Shown piece by piece: positions 19,867 through 29,786 of a stretch of DNA of 64,000 bases. The stretch lies in assembly GCA_004005435.1 (NCBI GenBank), contig RZWH01000007.1, positions 1 to 64,000 of the forward strand. Direction: 5' to 3'. Below the pieces are notes generated by a model. It was not told the DNA's origin and did no database searches. It saw only the letters and a program-made list of their open reading frames with translations. The translations under genes were made by a program, and so were the position numbers. This DNA comes from Rhodobacteraceae bacterium CCMM004. GTDB taxonomy: Bacteria; Pseudomonadota; Alphaproteobacteria; Rhodobacterales; Rhodobacteraceae. Within the stretch, counting starts at the first letter, position 1, and each line of letters starts with the position of its first letter.

Positions 19867-21399
19867 ATGCGCGGCCCCCACAACATCGTGCGCCTGATCC
19901 GCACGGGCGCCACCCTGGAGCGCACGGGCGCGATGGAGGTCGTGCTCGACGCGTTCAAGGCGCCGCCCAGCTTGCGGCTCTTCGCCCGCGCGCTCGGCTG
20001 GCCGTTCAAGTGGCTCGGCTATGCCGGCGATCCCGACTTGCCGCCGGCGACCCGCGCCCTGACCGCGCTGGGGCCGGCCTATATCAAGTTCGGGCAGGTC
20101 CTCTCGACCCGCCCCGACGTGGTGGGCGACGAGCTCGCCGCGCAACTGCGCGTCCTGCAGGACAAGCTGGCGCCGTTCCCCCGCGACGTGGCGCTCGACA
20201 CCGTGTCGGAACAGTTGGAGATCGACCCCGACGCCGTCTTCAGCAGCTTTTCCGAGCCGGTCGCCGCCGCCTCCATCGCGCAGGTCCATTGGGCGCGCCT
20301 GCGCGAGGACGGGCGCGAGGTGGCGGTCAAGGTGCTGCGCCCCGGCATCGAAAAGGCATTCCGCAAGGACATCGATGCCTTCTACTTCGCCGCCCGGGTG
20401 GTCGACCTGCTGGCGCCCCAGGCCCGCCGCCTGCGCCCGATGGAGGTAATCGCCCATTTCGAAGGCGTGGTCATGGGCGAGCTGGACCTGCGGGTGGAGA
20501 GCGCCGCCAACGCCGAGTTCGTGGCCAACACCGAGGACGACGAGGGCTTTCGCGTGCCGCGTGTCGACTGGTTCCTGTCCTCGCGCCGGGTGATGACGCT
20601 CGATTGGGCCGAGGGGATCCCGGCCAACGAGATCGCCGCCATCGAAGCGGCGGGCCACGACCGCAAGGCGCTGGGCGAACGGGTGCTGCGGCTGTTTCTC
20701 AGCCACGCCCTGCGCGACGGGTTCTTTCACGCAGACATGCACCAGGGCAATCTCAAGGTCGCGCCGAACGGCGACATCGTCGCGCTGGACTTCGGCATCA
20801 TGGGGCGGCTCGACGAGTACACCCGCCGGGTCTATGCCGAAATCCTCTTCGGCTTCATCCGCAAGGACTATCGCCGCGTCGCCGAGGTCCATTTCGAGGC
20901 GGGCTACGTCCCCCCCGACCGCGACGTGGACGAGTTCGCGCGGGCGCTGAGGTCGGTGGGCGAACCGATCTTCGGCATGGACGCCACGCGCATCTCCATG
21001 GGGCGGCTGTTGAACTACCTCTTCGAAGTGACCGACCGCTTCGGGATGGAGACGCGGACCGAGCTCATCCTCCTGCAACGGACGATGGTGGTGGTCGAGG
21101 GGGTCTCGCGCTCGCTCTATCCGCAGATCAACATCTGGGAGGTCGCCCGCCCCATCGTCGAGGACTACATCAAGGACAACATCGGCCCCCGGGCCCTGAT
21201 CCGCGACCTGACGCGGACCGCGCGGGTGCTCTCGCGCTTCGGCCCCAAGCTGCCGCAATACGCCGAGGCGCTCCTCATCGCCCAGTCGCAGAGGCACCCG
21301 CCGCCGCCGCCCCGCCGCAACCCGTGGGAATACCTTGCAATGGCCGGGATCGGCGCCGCGGGCGCGACACTGATCTTCTGGATCGCCAGCGTGGTCTGA
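19867..21399 (+). CDS. ubiB: Ubiquinone biosynthesis kinase-like protein UbiB
   Basis: A 510-residue atypical kinase of the ABC1/ADCK/UbiB family. It shows the KFGQVLSTRPD motif (about residues 77-87), the alanine-rich loop AAASIAQVHWA, GELDLRVESANA-like helices and HADMHQGNL with LDFGIMGRL. The C-terminal hydrophobic stretch (about 485-508) anchors it in the membrane. It is needed for ubiquinone synthesis, probably by extracting lipid precursors. It follows ubiE closely, and palindrome stack B lies just downstream. Confidence 0.95.
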   Translation: MRGPHNIVRLIRTGATLERTGAMEVVLDAFKAPPSLRLFARALGWPFKWLGYAGDPDLPPATRALTALGPAYIKFGQVLSTRPDVVGDELAAQLRVLQDKLAPFPRDVALDTVSEQLEIDPDAVFSSFSEPVAAASIAQVHWARLREDGREVAVKVLRPGIEKAFRKDIDAFYFAARVVDLLAPQARRLRPMEVIAHFEGVVMGELDLRVESAANAEFVANTEDDEGFRVPRVDWFLSSRRVMTLDWAEGIPANEIAAIEAAGHDRKALGERVLRLFLSHALRDGFFHADMHQGNLKVAPNGDIVALDFGIMGRLDEYTRRVYAEILFGFIRKDYRRVAEVHFEAGYVPPDRDVDEFARALRSVGEPIFGMDATRISMGRLLNYLFEVTDRFGMETRTELILLQRTMVVVEGVSRSLYPQINIWEVARPIVEDYIKDNIGPRALIRDLTRTARVLSRFGPKLPQYAEALLIAQSQRHPPPPPRRNPWEYLAMAGIGAAGATLIFWIASVV

Positions 21400-21406
21400 G
21401 GCGGGG

Positions 21407-21500
21407 AAGGCCGTTCGAACGGCCTTGGCCCACGCGATTTCGAAATCGCGTGCCAAGCGCCTTGCAAGGCGCTTGGGCCAAGGCGCTTCGAAGCGCCTTG
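21407..21500. repeat. Array of four perfect palindromes (palindrome stack B)
   Basis: Between the convergent ends of ubiB and dxs, four perfect palindromes are packed in 94 bp: 21407-21426 (20 bp, centre TTCGAA), 21432-21451 (20 bp, centre TTCGAA), 21453-21476 (24 bp, centre TTGCAA) and 21479-21500 (22 bp, centre TTCGAA). Two share the arm CAAGGCGC or its rearrangement CAAGCGCC. The place suggests a two-way transcription stop. Perfect symmetry also makes it a possible protein or transposase target. Confidence 0.85.
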
Positions 21501-21510
21501 CCGCCTAGGC

Positions 21511-23421
21511 TCAGGCTCTGCGCGAGAAGTCGGCCGAGACCACGCCCAGCGCGTCGAGCGCGCAGGCGGCGATGTCGTGGGCCGTCAGCCCAGCGTCGGC
21601 ATACATGTCCGCGGGGCTCGCCTGGTCGATGAACCGGTCGGGGAGCGTCATCGTGCGGATGGCGAGGCCCCGGTCCAGCGCCCCGCTCATCGCCAGATGG
21701 TGCAGAACGTGCGCGCCGAAGCCGCCCCGCGCCCCCTCCTCCACCGTGATCAGCGCCGCGTGGTGGCGGGCGAGTTGGCCGATCAGGTCGGTGTCGAGCG
21801 GCTTGGCGAACCGTGCGTCGGCCAGGGTGACGGAGATGCCGCGCGCCTCCAGCGCCTCTGCCGCCAGGCGGCATTCCGATAGATGCGCACCGAAGGACAA
21901 CAGCGCCACCTGGCTGCCCTCCTGCAGGACGCGGCCGCGGCCGATCTCCAGCGGCGCGCCGGTCTCGGGCAGGTCCACACCGACCCCCTCGCCGCGGGGA
22001 TAGCGGAAGGCGATGGGCCCCGCGTCGTGGGCGGCGGCGGTCGCGACCATGTGCACCAGCTCGGCCTCGTCGCCCGCCGCCATCACCGTGAAACCCGGCA
22101 GGTTGGCCAGATAGGCGACGTCGAAGGCCCCGGCGTGGGTCGCGCCGTCGGCCCCCACCAGCCCCGCCCGGTCGATGGCGAAGCGCACCGGCAGGCCCTG
22201 CAGCGCCACGTCGTGCACCACCTGGTCGTAGCCCCGTTGCAGGAACGTCGAGTAGATCGCGCAGAAGGGCTTGAGGCCCCCGGCCGCCATGCCGGCGGCA
22301 AAGGTCACGCCGTGCTGCTCCGCGATACCCACGTCGAAGACCCGCGCCGGAAAGCGCTTGGCCATGATGTCGAGCCCTGTGCCGGACGGCATGGCGGCGG
22401 TCACGGCAACGATCGCCGGGTCCGCCTCGGCCGCGCGGGTCAGCGCCTGGCCGAAGACCTTGGTGTAGGCGGGCGCGTTCGGCGCCGACTTCTTCTGCGC
22501 ACCGCTGGCCACGTCGAACTTGGCCACGCCGTGATACTTGTCGGCGCTGGTCTCGGCCGGGGCATAGCCCTTGCCCTTCACCGTGCAGCAGTGGATCAGC
22601 ACCGGCCCCGTCGCCCGCGCCCGCGCTGCGCGCAGCACCGGCAGGAGCTGCCCCATGTCGTGGCCGTCGATGGGGCCGACGTAGGACAGGCCCAGCTCTT
22701 CGAACAACGTGCCCTGCCCACCCGCGGCCCCGGTGACCAGTTGCCGTGCGCGGCGGGCGTGGTCGCGGATCGGGCCGGGCAGCGCCGCCTCGAACCCTTC
22801 GGCCATCTGCACGAACGGCGTCCCGGCATAGAGGCCGGAGAGGTAGCGCGACATGGCCCCCACGGGCGGGGCGATGGACATCTCGTTGTCGTTGAGGATC
22901 ACGAACAGGCGGCGGCCCTCGTGGCCGGCGTTGTTCAGCGCCTCGTAGGCCATGCCGGCGCTGATCGACCCGTCGCCGATCACCGCCACCGCGTCGCCGG
23001 TGGGCTGGCCCATGTCGCGCGCCACGGCAAAGCCCAGCGCGGCGCTAATCGAGGTCGAGGAATGCGCGGCGCCGAAGGGATCGTAGACCGACTCCGACCG
23101 CTTGGTGAAACCCGACAGGCCGTCCTTCTGCCGCAGCGTGCGGATGCGGCTGCGGCGGCCTGTGAGGATCTTGTGGGGATAGCACTGGTGGCCCACGTCC
23201 CACACGATCTTGTCCCGCGGCGTTTCGAACACCGCGTGCAGCGCAACGCTCAACTCGACGACCCCCAGGGACGAGCCCAGATGCCCGCCGGTGACGCTGA
23301 CGGCGTCGATCACCTCGGCGCGGACCTCGTCCGCCAGCCGCCGCAACTCGGCGTCGCTCAGCGCGCGGAGATCGGCCGGGCCGCCGACACGGTCGAGCGT
23401 GGGGGTTTCGGGACGGGTCAT
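21511..23421 (-). CDS. dxs: 1-deoxy-D-xylulose-5-phosphate synthase
   Basis: A 636-residue thiamine-diphosphate enzyme with [33 protein letters not shown] (the cofactor-binding GDG motif, near residues 150-167) and the transketolase-like C-terminus. It condenses pyruvate and glyceraldehyde 3-phosphate, the first and flux-setting step of isoprenoid supply for carotenoids, quinones and the bacteriochlorophyll tail. It lies downstream of pufX on the same strand, as in Rhodobacter capsulatus. Hairpins lie in the 229-bp gap between them, so it may have its own promoter. The start at 23421 is chosen from the family N-terminus. Confidence 0.95.
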   Translation of the reverse strand: MTRPETPTLDRVGGPADLRALSDAELRRLADEVRAEVIDAVSVTGGHLGSSLGVVELSVALHAVFETPRDKIVWDVGHQCYPHKILTGRRSRIRTLRQKDGLSGFTKRSESVYDPFGAAHSSTSISAALGFAVARDMGQPTGDAVAVIGDGSISAGMAYEALNNAGHEGRRLFVILNDNEMSIAPPVGAMSRYLSGLYAGTPFVQMAEGFEAALPGPIRDHARRARQLVTGAAGGQGTLFEELGLSYVGPIDGHDMGQLLPVLRAARARATGPVLIHCCTVKGKGYAPAETSADKYHGVAKFDVASGAQKKSAPNAPAYTKVFGQALTRAAEADPAIVAVTAAMPSGTGLDIMAKRFPARVFDVGIAEQHGVTFAAGMAAGGLKPFCAIYSTFLQRGYDQVVHDVALQGLPVRFAIDRAGLVGADGATHAGAFDVAYLANLPGFTVMAAGDEAELVHMVATAAAHDAGPIAFRYPRGEGVGVDLPETGAPLEIGRGRVLQEGSQVALLSFGAHLSECRLAAEALEARGISVTLADARFAKPLDTDLIGQLARHHAALITVEEGARGGFGAHVLHHLAMSGALDRGLAIRTMTLPDRFIDQASPADMYADAGLTAHDIAACALDALGVVSADFSRRA

Positions 23422-23494
23422 GGCGGTCGCCTCCCTCAAGCGGGTGAATGACACCCCTCCCCGTCGGCCACGATCAACGTCGGTCAAAAGGCGC

Positions 23495-23521
23495 CGCAAG
23501 GGACCGGAAGGGTCCGTTGCG
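23495..23521 (-). terminator. Hairpin upstream of dxs
   Basis: The arms GCAA-GGACC and GGTCC-TTGC pair around a 5-nt loop with one mismatch. It lies 75 bp before the dxs start. No T-run follows, so it may slow or end puf read-through, or form part of the dxs leader. Confidence 0.45.
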
Positions 23522-23611
23522 ACGCGAGGTTTCCTGTAGCCAACAGGAAGGGAACCGGGGTGTGGAGGCCCCGTCTGCCGCGCGGCCCTGTCGGACGGCG
23601 CGACCCGGTCG

Positions 23612-23642
23612 GCGGGGGCGGCGCATCGCGGCCCGCCCCCGC
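23612..23642 (-). terminator. GC-rich hairpin after pufX
   Basis: A perfect 10-bp stem (GCGGGGGCGG with CCGCCCCCGC, 11-nt loop) starts nine bases after the pufX stop. It is well placed to protect the 3' end of the puf mRNA or to end most transcripts. A T-run is missing, so it is not a classical intrinsic terminator. Confidence 0.6.
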
Positions 23643-23650
23643 GCGTCTCG

Positions 23651-23866
23651 TCAGGCGACGGCGCTCAGCGCCTGCCGACCCATCTCCAGCGCCGCGAACG
23701 GATCCTCGGGCAACAGCCGAGAGATCGCGACGAGGACCAGCACGACCGCGATGGCGCCGAAGAACACGGCCGCGGCATAGAGCGCCCCGATCGTCATGTG
23801 CTGAAAGATCCACATCCGCAGGCTGGGTTCGTTGCCCTTGAGATACCAGAGGTCTTTGTCGGACAT
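23651..23866 (-). CDS. pufX: Core-complex protein PufX
   Basis: A 71-residue single-pass membrane protein directly after pufM (5-bp gap). The N-terminal cytoplasmic part ([14 protein letters not shown]) is followed by [15 protein letters not shown], a membrane helix from about residue 26 to 48 with small residues ([11 protein letters not shown]), and [14 protein letters not shown], which recalls the RMLP segment of Rhodobacter PufX. PufX opens a gap in the LH1 ring so that quinone can leave the reaction centre. Sequence identity is low, as usual in this family; position, size and topology carry the call. Confidence 0.85.
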   Translation of the reverse strand: MSDKDLWYLKGNEPSLRMWIFQHMTIGALYAAAVFFGAIAVVLVLVAISRLLPEDPFAALEMGRQALSAVA

Positions 23867-23871
23867 TTCTC

Positions 23872-24855
23872 TCACTCCGCCGGCGGTTGATAGATGATGA
23901 AGTCCTCGGGCGTCTGCGCGGTGACATAGTTCTGCGCCGCGCCGTAGCCGTGCTCCTGCGCCCAGACGAACCAGTTGTCGACGACCGTGCCGGTCAGCAG
24001 GATGCCGATGCCGCCCGTCAGGGTGGTCAGCACCGCAAACCACCACGCCCAGCGGTGGATGCCCTCCATCGTGGCGTTGAAGCCCATGGTCCAGCGCCAG
24101 AACAGGCCCGCCCGTTCGGACGCCGTGCCGCGGTCGGCGATCTGCTCCAACTCGCGGTCGCCGCCGAAGCGGGAGACGGCGAGGATCGTCGCCCCGTGCA
24201 TCGCAAACAGCAGGGTCGAGCCGTAGAGGAACACGATGCTCAGCGCGTGGAAGGGGTTGTAGAACAGGTTGCCGTAGGTCAGCGAGAACAGGTTGGTCCA
24301 GTCCAGGTGCGGGAAGATGCCGTAGGGCACCGCCTCGGACCACGACCCCATCAGGATCGGGCGGAAGAGGCCGAGCACCAGAAACAGCCAGATGGCAGAG
24401 GCAAAGGCCCAGGCCACATGCTTGCCCATCTTGAGCTGGGCGGCCAGGACGTAGGAGCGGACCCACCAGGCGAGAACCGAGATCAAAAGCAGGAACGACG
24501 CGATCAGGTAGAGCCCGCCGTCCCAGAGCGGCACCGCCAGGCTCAGCCCGTATTCCGGCGCTGGCGGCTCCAGCGCCAGGTAGAACAGGTCGCGGAAGAA
24601 CCGCCCGGGATGAAAGTCGACCTGGACCCAAAACGAGATCCCGACGAGAAAGAACCACAATCCCCCCGTGATCAGCGACACAACCCCGAAGGGGCCCAGA
24701 TAGACGGGCCCGAGCTGAGCGTTGCCGAACCAACCCAAGAGCTGGGAGAACCCTGCCGACTTGGTCCGGTCCTCCAGCGGCGTGTCCTCGACCATGCCCA
24801 TCTCGGGCGGCCCCTGGACCTGCACCTGCGTAAAGATGTTCTGATAACTTGGCAT
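23872..24855 (-). CDS. pufM: Photosynthetic reaction centre M subunit
   Basis: A 327-residue membrane protein with five transmembrane helices, starting [58 protein letters not shown] is split here into its known parts: GNLFYNPFH holds the special-pair histidine, and [21 protein letters not shown] leads to the iron-site histidine and quinone pocket. It pairs with PufL to bind bacteriochlorophylls, pheophytins, quinones and iron. It is 13 bp behind pufL. Confidence 0.97.
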   Translation of the reverse strand: MPSYQNIFTQVQVQGPPEMGMVEDTPLEDRTKSAGFSQLLGWFGNAQLGPVYLGPFGVVSLITGGLWFFLVGISFWVQVDFHPGRFFRDLFYLALEPPAPEYGLSLAVPLWDGGLYLIASFLLLISVLAWWVRSYVLAAQLKMGKHVAWAFASAIWLFLVLGLFRPILMGSWSEAVPYGIFPHLDWTNLFSLTYGNLFYNPFHALSIVFLYGSTLLFAMHGATILAVSRFGGDRELEQIADRGTASERAGLFWRWTMGFNATMEGIHRWAWWFAVLTTLTGGIGILLTGTVVDNWFVWAQEHGYGAAQNYVTAQTPEDFIIYQPPAE

Positions 24856-24868
24856 CTTTTCAGCTCCT

Positions 24869-25699
24869 TCAGAGGTCCGCCCACCAGGGCAGTTCGAGGT
24901 ACCAATCCCACCAGACGATCCACTGGTCGAACCAGACGGTGCCGGAGATGACGATGCAGATCGCGCTCCACAGACCGGCGTTCAGAGCCAGGAGCAGACC
25001 CAGCCGGTGGATGCCGAGGGGCCCGATCGAGTAGCCGATGAAGTCGCGGAAGAACGTGTCCTCGTGCTCGGGGCTGCGCATCTCCTCGCCCTTTTCGGGG
25101 TTGGCGGCGCTCAGGATCAGCGACCCGTGCAGCGCCAGCGCCAGCGTCGTGGTAAAGAACAGGGACACCGCGATCATGTGGGCGGGGTTGTAGTGGAAGT
25201 TGCCGTAGAGGTAACCGGTGTAGCTCACCCAGTCGAGGTGGCTCCAGATACCGTAGGGGAACCCATGGCCCCAGGCCCCCATCAGCACCGGCCGGATCAC
25301 CACGAGCGTGGTATAGGCCAGGATGGCAAAGCCGAAGGCGACGGGGACGTGATACCCGATACCGAGTTTGCGGCAGATCTCGACCTCGCGTAGCATCCAC
25401 GAGATGAACGCCCCGTGGGCGCAGATGGTGATGACCTGCCACAGGCCGCCCTGGTCGAGCGGCGCGGCGCCCAGGCCGTAGCTCACGGGCGGCGGGTTGA
25501 TCGAGATCAGCCAGGGGTTCCAGACCCCCTGCATCGCGGCACCGTAAAAGATCAGGATGGTGCCCAGACCGGCGAAGAAAGCGGTCGTGACCCCAAAAAA
25601 TCCGACAAAGAACGGCCCGACCCAGAAGTCGAACAGGTCGCCGCCGACGAGCGTGCCCCCGGGCACGCGATATTTGCGTTCGAAGCTGAGCAAAGCCAT
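24869..25699 (-). CDS. pufL: Photosynthetic reaction centre L subunit
   Basis: A 276-residue five-helix membrane protein beginning [15 protein letters not shown]. The [16 protein letters not shown] segment contains the special-pair histidine, and [13 protein letters not shown] contains an iron-ligand histidine. It carries the active electron-transfer branch and forms the reaction centre with PufM. A hairpin lies in the 116-bp gap to pufA, which in Rhodobacter sets the excess of LH1 mRNA over reaction-centre mRNA. Confidence 0.97.
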   Translation of the reverse strand: MALLSFERKYRVPGGTLVGGDLFDFWVGPFFVGFFGVTTAFFAGLGTILIFYGAAMQGVWNPWLISINPPPVSYGLGAAPLDQGGLWQVITICAHGAFISWMLREVEICRKLGIGYHVPVAFGFAILAYTTLVVIRPVLMGAWGHGFPYGIWSHLDWVSYTGYLYGNFHYNPAHMIAVSLFFTTTLALALHGSLILSAANPEKGEEMRSPEHEDTFFRDFIGYSIGPLGIHRLGLLLALNAGLWSAICIVISGTVWFDQWIVWWDWYLELPWWADL

Positions 25700-25762
25700 C
25701 TTCTTACTCCGTTGTTCTGGCGGCCAGGCCCGTCAGGGTGCCGTCGTCATTCGCGTCGGTCC

Positions 25763-25797
25763 GCCCCGGCCGACGCCATGATGGCGACGCCCGGGGC
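25763..25797 (-). promoter_or_regulatory. pufA-pufL intercistronic mRNA hairpin
   Basis: The arms GCCCCGGGCGTCGCC and GGCGTCGGCCGGGGC pair over 15 positions with two mismatches around a 5-nt loop. A stem-loop at this exact place in Rhodobacter blocks 3' decay, so that the pufBA segment outlives pufLMX and LH1 subunits exceed reaction centres. The function here is inferred by position. Confidence 0.75.
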
Positions 25798-25815
25798 AAG
25801 GGTTCGTGGCGTGCG

Positions 25816-26007
25816 TCACTCGGCGACGACGACGCCGCGCTCCATGGCGGTTTCTCTTTCCACCATCGCGAACCAGTTGTAGCCGTCCGGCCCCGTGCTC
25901 AGCAGGACGAGGTGAATCATCGCCGCCAAGAGGAAGAGGAAGACGCCCTGCGCGACGAAGACGCGCCGGGGGTCCCAGATCAGCCAGATCTTGTAAAATT
26001 TTGCCAT
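25816..26007 (-). CDS. pufA: LH1 antenna alpha polypeptide
   Basis: A 63-residue single-helix protein. [17 protein letters not shown] is the classical LH1-alpha N-terminus, and His32 in [11 protein letters not shown] is the bacteriochlorophyll ligand. It forms the LH1 ring with PufB around the reaction centre. It follows pufB by 13 bp. Confidence 0.97.
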   Translation of the reverse strand: MAKFYKIWLIWDPRRVFVAQGVFLFLLAAMIHLVLLSTGPDGYNWFAMVERETAMERGVVVAE

Positions 26008-26020
26008 TCTTCAGTCCCCT

Positions 26021-26170
26021 TCAGAACCAGGGCTTCCAGATGAACACCGCCAGATGAGCGACGACGGCGACGGCCGAGAACAGCCAAAGCCCGCTCATGT
26101 AGACGGAGTGCAACTCTTGCGCCTGCTCGTCAGTGAGACCCGTGAACGACAGGTCGGTTCTATCAGCCAT
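26021..26170 (-). CDS. pufB: LH1 antenna beta polypeptide
   Basis: A 49-residue single-helix protein ([20 protein letters not shown]). His39 in [15 protein letters not shown] binds bacteriochlorophyll, and His21 lies at the cytoplasmic side. The start at 26170 follows AAGGAGA. The longer in-frame reading upstream crosses the palindrome leader and is rejected. Confidence 0.97.
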   Translation of the reverse strand: MADRTDLSFTGLTDEQAQELHSVYMSGLWLFSAVAVVAHLAVFIWKPWF

Positions 26171-26199
26171 GTACTCTCCTTCGGATCGCAAAGCTGACG

Positions 26200-26215
26200 C
26201 CGCGGGGCCCCGCGG
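26200..26215 (-). promoter_or_regulatory. Perfect palindrome in the pufB leader
   Basis: CCGCGGGGCCCCGCGG is a 16-bp perfect palindrome 30 bp before the pufB start. A second stem, with arms GGCGGG and CCCGCC, lies just upstream. Stems at the 5' end of the pufBA message could slow decay after pufQ is cut off. The role is inferred. Confidence 0.5.
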
Positions 26216-26294
26216 CCGGGTATGTGGCGGGGGCATCCCGCCGGGGATCCGCTCCGGCCCGACTGGGCCGATGGCGAATGTCGTGGCCGCCCTC

Positions 26295-26528
26295 TCAGGC
26301 GGCGAAGATCATCGGCGTGATGATGCGCGCCTGGCTCCAGGCCCGCGCCACCGGCCCGCGCTCGGGCAGCCGCATCGACCGCAGCGCGGTCAGCGCCCAG
26401 GTCAGCAGCGCCAGCGGAAGCGTCGCGGCAAAGATGATCGCGAAGTAGATCATGAACTCGGTCCGGGGCGCCTTGTGGCTGCGGGCCTGCGGCGTCTCGA
26501 CCATCAGGTCGCTGGTCATGTCGCTCAT
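26295..26528 (-). CDS. pufQ: PufQ, bacteriochlorophyll-related membrane protein
   Basis: A 77-residue protein with one membrane helix ([21 protein letters not shown], about residues 24-44) preceded by a polar N-terminus. Its ATG overlaps the bchZ stop as ATGA. Position, size and helix match PufQ of Rhodobacter, which raises bacteriochlorophyll production, probably by handling tetrapyrrole intermediates. The 124-bp gap to pufB could also hold a promoter for the antenna genes. Confidence 0.9.
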   Translation of the reverse strand: MSDMTSDLMVETPQARSHKAPRTEFMIYFAIIFAATLPLALLTWALTALRSMRLPERGPVARAWSQARIITPMIFAA

Positions 26529-28087
26529 GTCGTGTCTCCCTTGGTGTCGGTGTCGCGGGGCGCAAGCGCCACGCTTTCTTCATTGCGGGACGCCAGGGCC
26601 CCGTCTTCGTCATTGCGAGGCGCCAGCGCCCCGTCGTCTCGGTTGCGAGGCGCCAGCGCCTCGACGGTTTCTCGCACCACGCGCTCGGCGCCCTGCTCCA
26701 GGGCGGACCGCTCGGCGGCGTCTCTCAGCGATTTGGCGGCCGAAATGCGGGTCAGCACCGGGTGCTGCGCCACGATCCGGTCCAGTGCGGCCTGCGCGTC
26801 GGCATCCCAGGGGAAGTCGCGGCGCAGGGTGGTCGGCGTCGCCTCGGCCGCATCCATGTCGGTGCCCAGAGGCAGGATGTGGAACAGCGCGTCGAACAGG
26901 CCGTTGCACACCTCCTGCAACACGTAGGTCGCGCCGGCATAGCCCATGAAGGGGGTGCCGGTCGCCCGCCGGATCGCCGCCCCGGGAAAGCCCGCGGGGA
27001 TGAACGTCGGCGCCGGTCCGTGCCCGCCCTTGAGTTCGGCCAGGTACATCTTTTCGTTGATCGACCCCATGACCACCAGCGGCCGGTGCCGCGCCATCAG
27101 GCTGCGCACCTCTTCGTTGTTGGTCTTGCGCCCGCGCACCCTTGCCACGGCAAAGGCGCAGGGCAGGCCCAGGTCGGTTTCCAAATAGTGGCGGACGCCG
27201 CGGGCATAGGTCTCGCTCGCCACGATGGCGAAGGACGCGGTGGCAAAGAAGTCCTGCGTGACCGACCGCCACAGGTCCCACACCGGCTTGAGCGTCGAAT
27301 GCTTCTCGCGCGCGATGAACGGTTCGGGGTCGAGGCCCAGCAGGTCGCCCAGCGTGCGCAGGAACTTGGTCGTCGAATCGACCCCGATCGGCGCCTGCAA
27401 ATAGGGCTTGTCCAGCACCTCGCAGAGGCCGCGGCCGAACTCGCGGTACATGCAGATGTTGACGTCGGCGTTGACCAGATTGCGCATCTCGGCCAGGTGC
27501 GCGCCCAGCGGCATCACCATGTTGACCTCGGCGCCGATCCCCTCGACCAGGCGCCGGATCTCGGCCAGGTCCGAGGGCATGTTGAAGGTGCCATACATGG
27601 GCCCCAGGATGTTGACCCGCGGCTTGTCGCCCTCGGCACGCTTCTTTTCCGGCGGCATCCGGCCCTTGGTCATGCCGAACTCGGTGAACAGCCAGGTCAT
27701 CGCGCGGTCCGCGCTTTCCCACTGGTCCTCGTCGATGGTGCGCGGCAGGAAGCGCTGGATGTTGGTGCCCTGGGGCGTGACGCCGCCGCCGATCATCTCG
27801 GCGATGGAGCCCGTGACCACCACCGCCGGCAGCGCCGGATCCAGCGTGTCCCAGGCGCGCTTCATCGCCTCTTCGGTGCCCGATCCCATCTCGCCCTCGC
27901 CGAGGCCCGTCACCACGATGGGCAGCTCGTGCGGCGGCAGCGCGTCGGTGTAGTGCAGCACGCTCGTCACCGGCAGGTTCTCGCAGCCGACGGGGCCGTC
28001 GATGACCACCTGCAACCCCTTGATCGCGGTGAACGCATAGACGGCGCCCCAATAGCCGCCCGCGCGGTCGTGATCGGTCACCAGCAT
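26525..28087 (-). CDS. bchZ: Chlorophyllide a reductase subunit Z
   Basis: A 520-residue nitrogenase-like subunit. With BchY it forms the catalytic (NB)2-type part of chlorophyllide a reductase, which receives electrons from BchX and reduces ring B. The core ([18 protein letters not shown] near residue 32, [38 protein letters not shown] split in two by its cysteine) is normal. The last about 45 residues are odd: four near-identical decapeptides of the form ALAPRNxxDG, encoded by a 30-bp tandem repeat. They lie outside the conserved fold. The stop overlaps the pufQ start. Confidence 0.95.
   Translation of the reverse strand: MLVTDHDRAGGYWGAVYAFTAIKGLQVVIDGPVGCENLPVTSVLHYTDALPPHELPIVVTGLGEGEMGSGTEEAMKRAWDTLDPALPAVVVTGSIAEMIGGGVTPQGTNIQRFLPRTIDEDQWESADRAMTWLFTEFGMTKGRMPPEKKRAEGDKPRVNILGPMYGTFNMPSDLAEIRRLVEGIGAEVNMVMPLGAHLAEMRNLVNADVNICMYREFGRGLCEVLDKPYLQAPIGVDSTTKFLRTLGDLLGLDPEPFIAREKHSTLKPVWDLWRSVTQDFFATASFAIVASETYARGVRHYLETDLGLPCAFAVARVRGRKTNNEEVRSLMARHRPLVVMGSINEKMYLAELKGGHGPAPTFIPAGFPGAAIRRATGTPFMGYAGATYVLQEVCNGLFDALFHILPLGTDMDAAEATPTTLRRDFPWDADAQAALDRIVAQHPVLTRISAAKSLRDAAERSALEQGAERVVRETVEALAPRNRDDGALAPRNDEDGALASRNEESVALAPRDTDTKGDTT
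26553..26672. repeat. 30-bp tandem repeat in the bchZ 3' end
   Basis: Four units start at 26553, 26583, 26613 and 26643 with an exact 30-bp period. The plus-strand core is TTGCGAGGCGCCAGCGCC, itself partly symmetrical. In the bchZ frame each unit encodes ALA[P/S]R[N/D] plus four mostly acidic residues. The unit resembles the dispersed repeat GTCATTGCGAGGCGC seen in many proteobacteria. Confidence 0.88.
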
Positions 28088-28136
28088 GACTGCCCTCCCA
28101 TGCCGATCGACCGGCCGAACAGACTCGGCAACCCGA

Positions 28137-28190
28137 AACTTTCCTTTGCAAGTATCCCGGGGGTCTGGGGGCTGGCCCCCAGTCCTCCGC
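28137..28190. repeat. Dispersed intergenic repeat, copy 1 (bchY-bchZ gap)
   Basis: AACTTTCCTTTGCAAGTATCC is followed by a CTGGGGG/CCCCCAG stem at 28165-28182. The same head followed by a G-rich hairpin recurs at 43036-43100. It fills most of the 139-bp space between bchY and bchZ. It may influence differential stability of the two messages. Confidence 0.7.
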
Positions 28191-28226
28191 CGGCCACGCG
28201 CACGGCGCTGAGCGTCCGGGCGCCGG

Positions 28227-29786
28227 TCATATCATCTCCGCGGCCTTCCGGGCCCGCGCCTGCTTTTCCAGTTTCTTCAGGTTCTGCGCGCGGAAGTCCG
28301 GGCGCAGGTTCGGATCGCCTTCCCACACCCCGGCGGTGTCGCCGGTGCCGACCCCGTCGAAGAAGTCGGTCATCCGGTCCATCCGGTCCTTGTTGGCCAT
28401 GGCGCCGTTGACCACCTCGGCCAGGCTCCCGGCCCCGGCAGGCCCCATCAGCGGACGGGCCGAAATCAGGTTGGTGAAGTAGAGCGCGGGGATGCCCGCC
28501 TCCTTGGCCTTCTGCACGACGGGCGTGGTGCCGATGGCGAGATCGGGCTTGAGCGCCTCCATCGCCGACAGGTCCTGCTCCAGCGAGGCGCGGTAGCGCA
28601 CCGTGCACCCATGCGCCTCCAGCCACTCTCGGTCGGCGGCGCTCATCTCGGTTTTCGGGCAGGCGGTGCCGCAATAGGGCACCTCGGCGCCGCTTTCGAT
28701 CAACAGGCGCGCGACCAGCAGCTCGGACCCTTCGTAGCCCGACACGGTGATCCGGCCCTTGACCGGCGCGCCCTTCAGCGCCCCGTCGATGGCCGGCAGG
28801 AACGCGTTCTGTGCCGCCGCCACCTTGTCCGCGGCAATGCCGAAGGCGTCGCCGATGGCGGCCAGCCACGCGGCGGTGCCGTCGCGGCCCACCGGGGCGC
28901 TGCCGACGATGGGGCGGCCCGCGGCGGTGAATTCGCGCATCGCGGCGGTATAGAACGGGTGGATCGCCGCCACCGCGCCGCCGTCGAGCGCAGCGTAGAG
29001 CTCGCGCCACTCGCGGCAGGGCACCACCGGCCCGGCGGCCAGGCCCATGGGGGCCAGCATCGCACCGATCATCATCGGGTCGGCGGGAAACATCTCGCCC
29101 AGGAGCGTCACCGTGGGCCGCGCGTCGCGGCCGCCCACGGGGGCGGGGACCGGCCCCGCCTCGACCTCGGACCGGGCATAGGCCAGCATCGCGCCGGCCA
29201 GGACGTCCTTTGCCTCGGCATGGGTGGGGATGCCAAAGCCCGGCACGTCGATGCCGACGATCCGCACCCCGTTGATTTCCTTGGGCAACAGGCGCAGCGG
29301 CACGCCCGACGCGGTCGGCACGCAGAGGTTCGTGACGACGATGGCGTCATAGCGGTCGGGGTCGGCAAGGTCGTGGACGCTCTCGCGGATGTCCTCGAAC
29401 AGCTTGCCCGTGACCAGCGTTTCCGAGTTGAACGGCACGTAGCCCACCGAGCGCCGCGCGCCGTAGAAGTGCGACACGAAGGTCAGGCCGTAGACGCAGC
29501 AGGCCGAGCCCGACAGCACGGTCGCCGTGCGGCGCATCCTGAGGCCGACCCGCAAGGAGCCGAAAGCGGGGCACATGCTCTGCGGCTGGTCGTGGGGGCC
29601 CTTGGGGTAGTCGCGGGCGTATTGGTCCAGCAGCTCGGACTGACCGGCGGCGCGGGCTGCGGCGGCCAGATCGCCGCCCGAGTGACAGCCCAGGCCGTCC
29701 GGCGGCGCCTCAGCCGCGGTCTCGGGGCGCCCACTGCCGCGGATCACCTCGGCCTTGCCAGCCTCGTCGTAGGACACCTCAGTCAT
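28227..29786 (-). CDS. bchY: Chlorophyllide a reductase subunit Y
   Basis: A 519-residue nitrogenase-like subunit. [16 protein letters not shown] (about residues 71-86), [14 protein letters not shown] and [14 protein letters not shown] supply the cysteines for the 4Fe-4S cluster shared with BchZ. The C-terminal half has [19 protein letters not shown]. It works in the cytoplasm on chlorophyllide a, after light-independent protochlorophyllide reduction. The start overlaps the end of the small ORF upstream by eight bases. Confidence 0.95.
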   Translation of the reverse strand: MTEVSYDEAGKAEVIRGSGRPETAAEAPPDGLGCHSGGDLAAAARAAGQSELLDQYARDYPKGPHDQPQSMCPAFGSLRVGLRMRRTATVLSGSACCVYGLTFVSHFYGARRSVGYVPFNSETLVTGKLFEDIRESVHDLADPDRYDAIVVTNLCVPTASGVPLRLLPKEINGVRIVGIDVPGFGIPTHAEAKDVLAGAMLAYARSEVEAGPVPAPVGGRDARPTVTLLGEMFPADPMMIGAMLAPMGLAAGPVVPCREWRELYAALDGGAVAAIHPFYTAAMREFTAAGRPIVGSAPVGRDGTAAWLAAIGDAFGIAADKVAAAQNAFLPAIDGALKGAPVKGRITVSGYEGSELLVARLLIESGAEVPYCGTACPKTEMSAADREWLEAHGCTVRYRASLEQDLSAMEALKPDLAIGTTPVVQKAKEAGIPALYFTNLISARPLMGPAGAGSLAEVVNGAMANKDRMDRMTDFFDGVGTGDTAGVWEGDPNLRPDFRAQNLKKLEKQARARKAAEMI

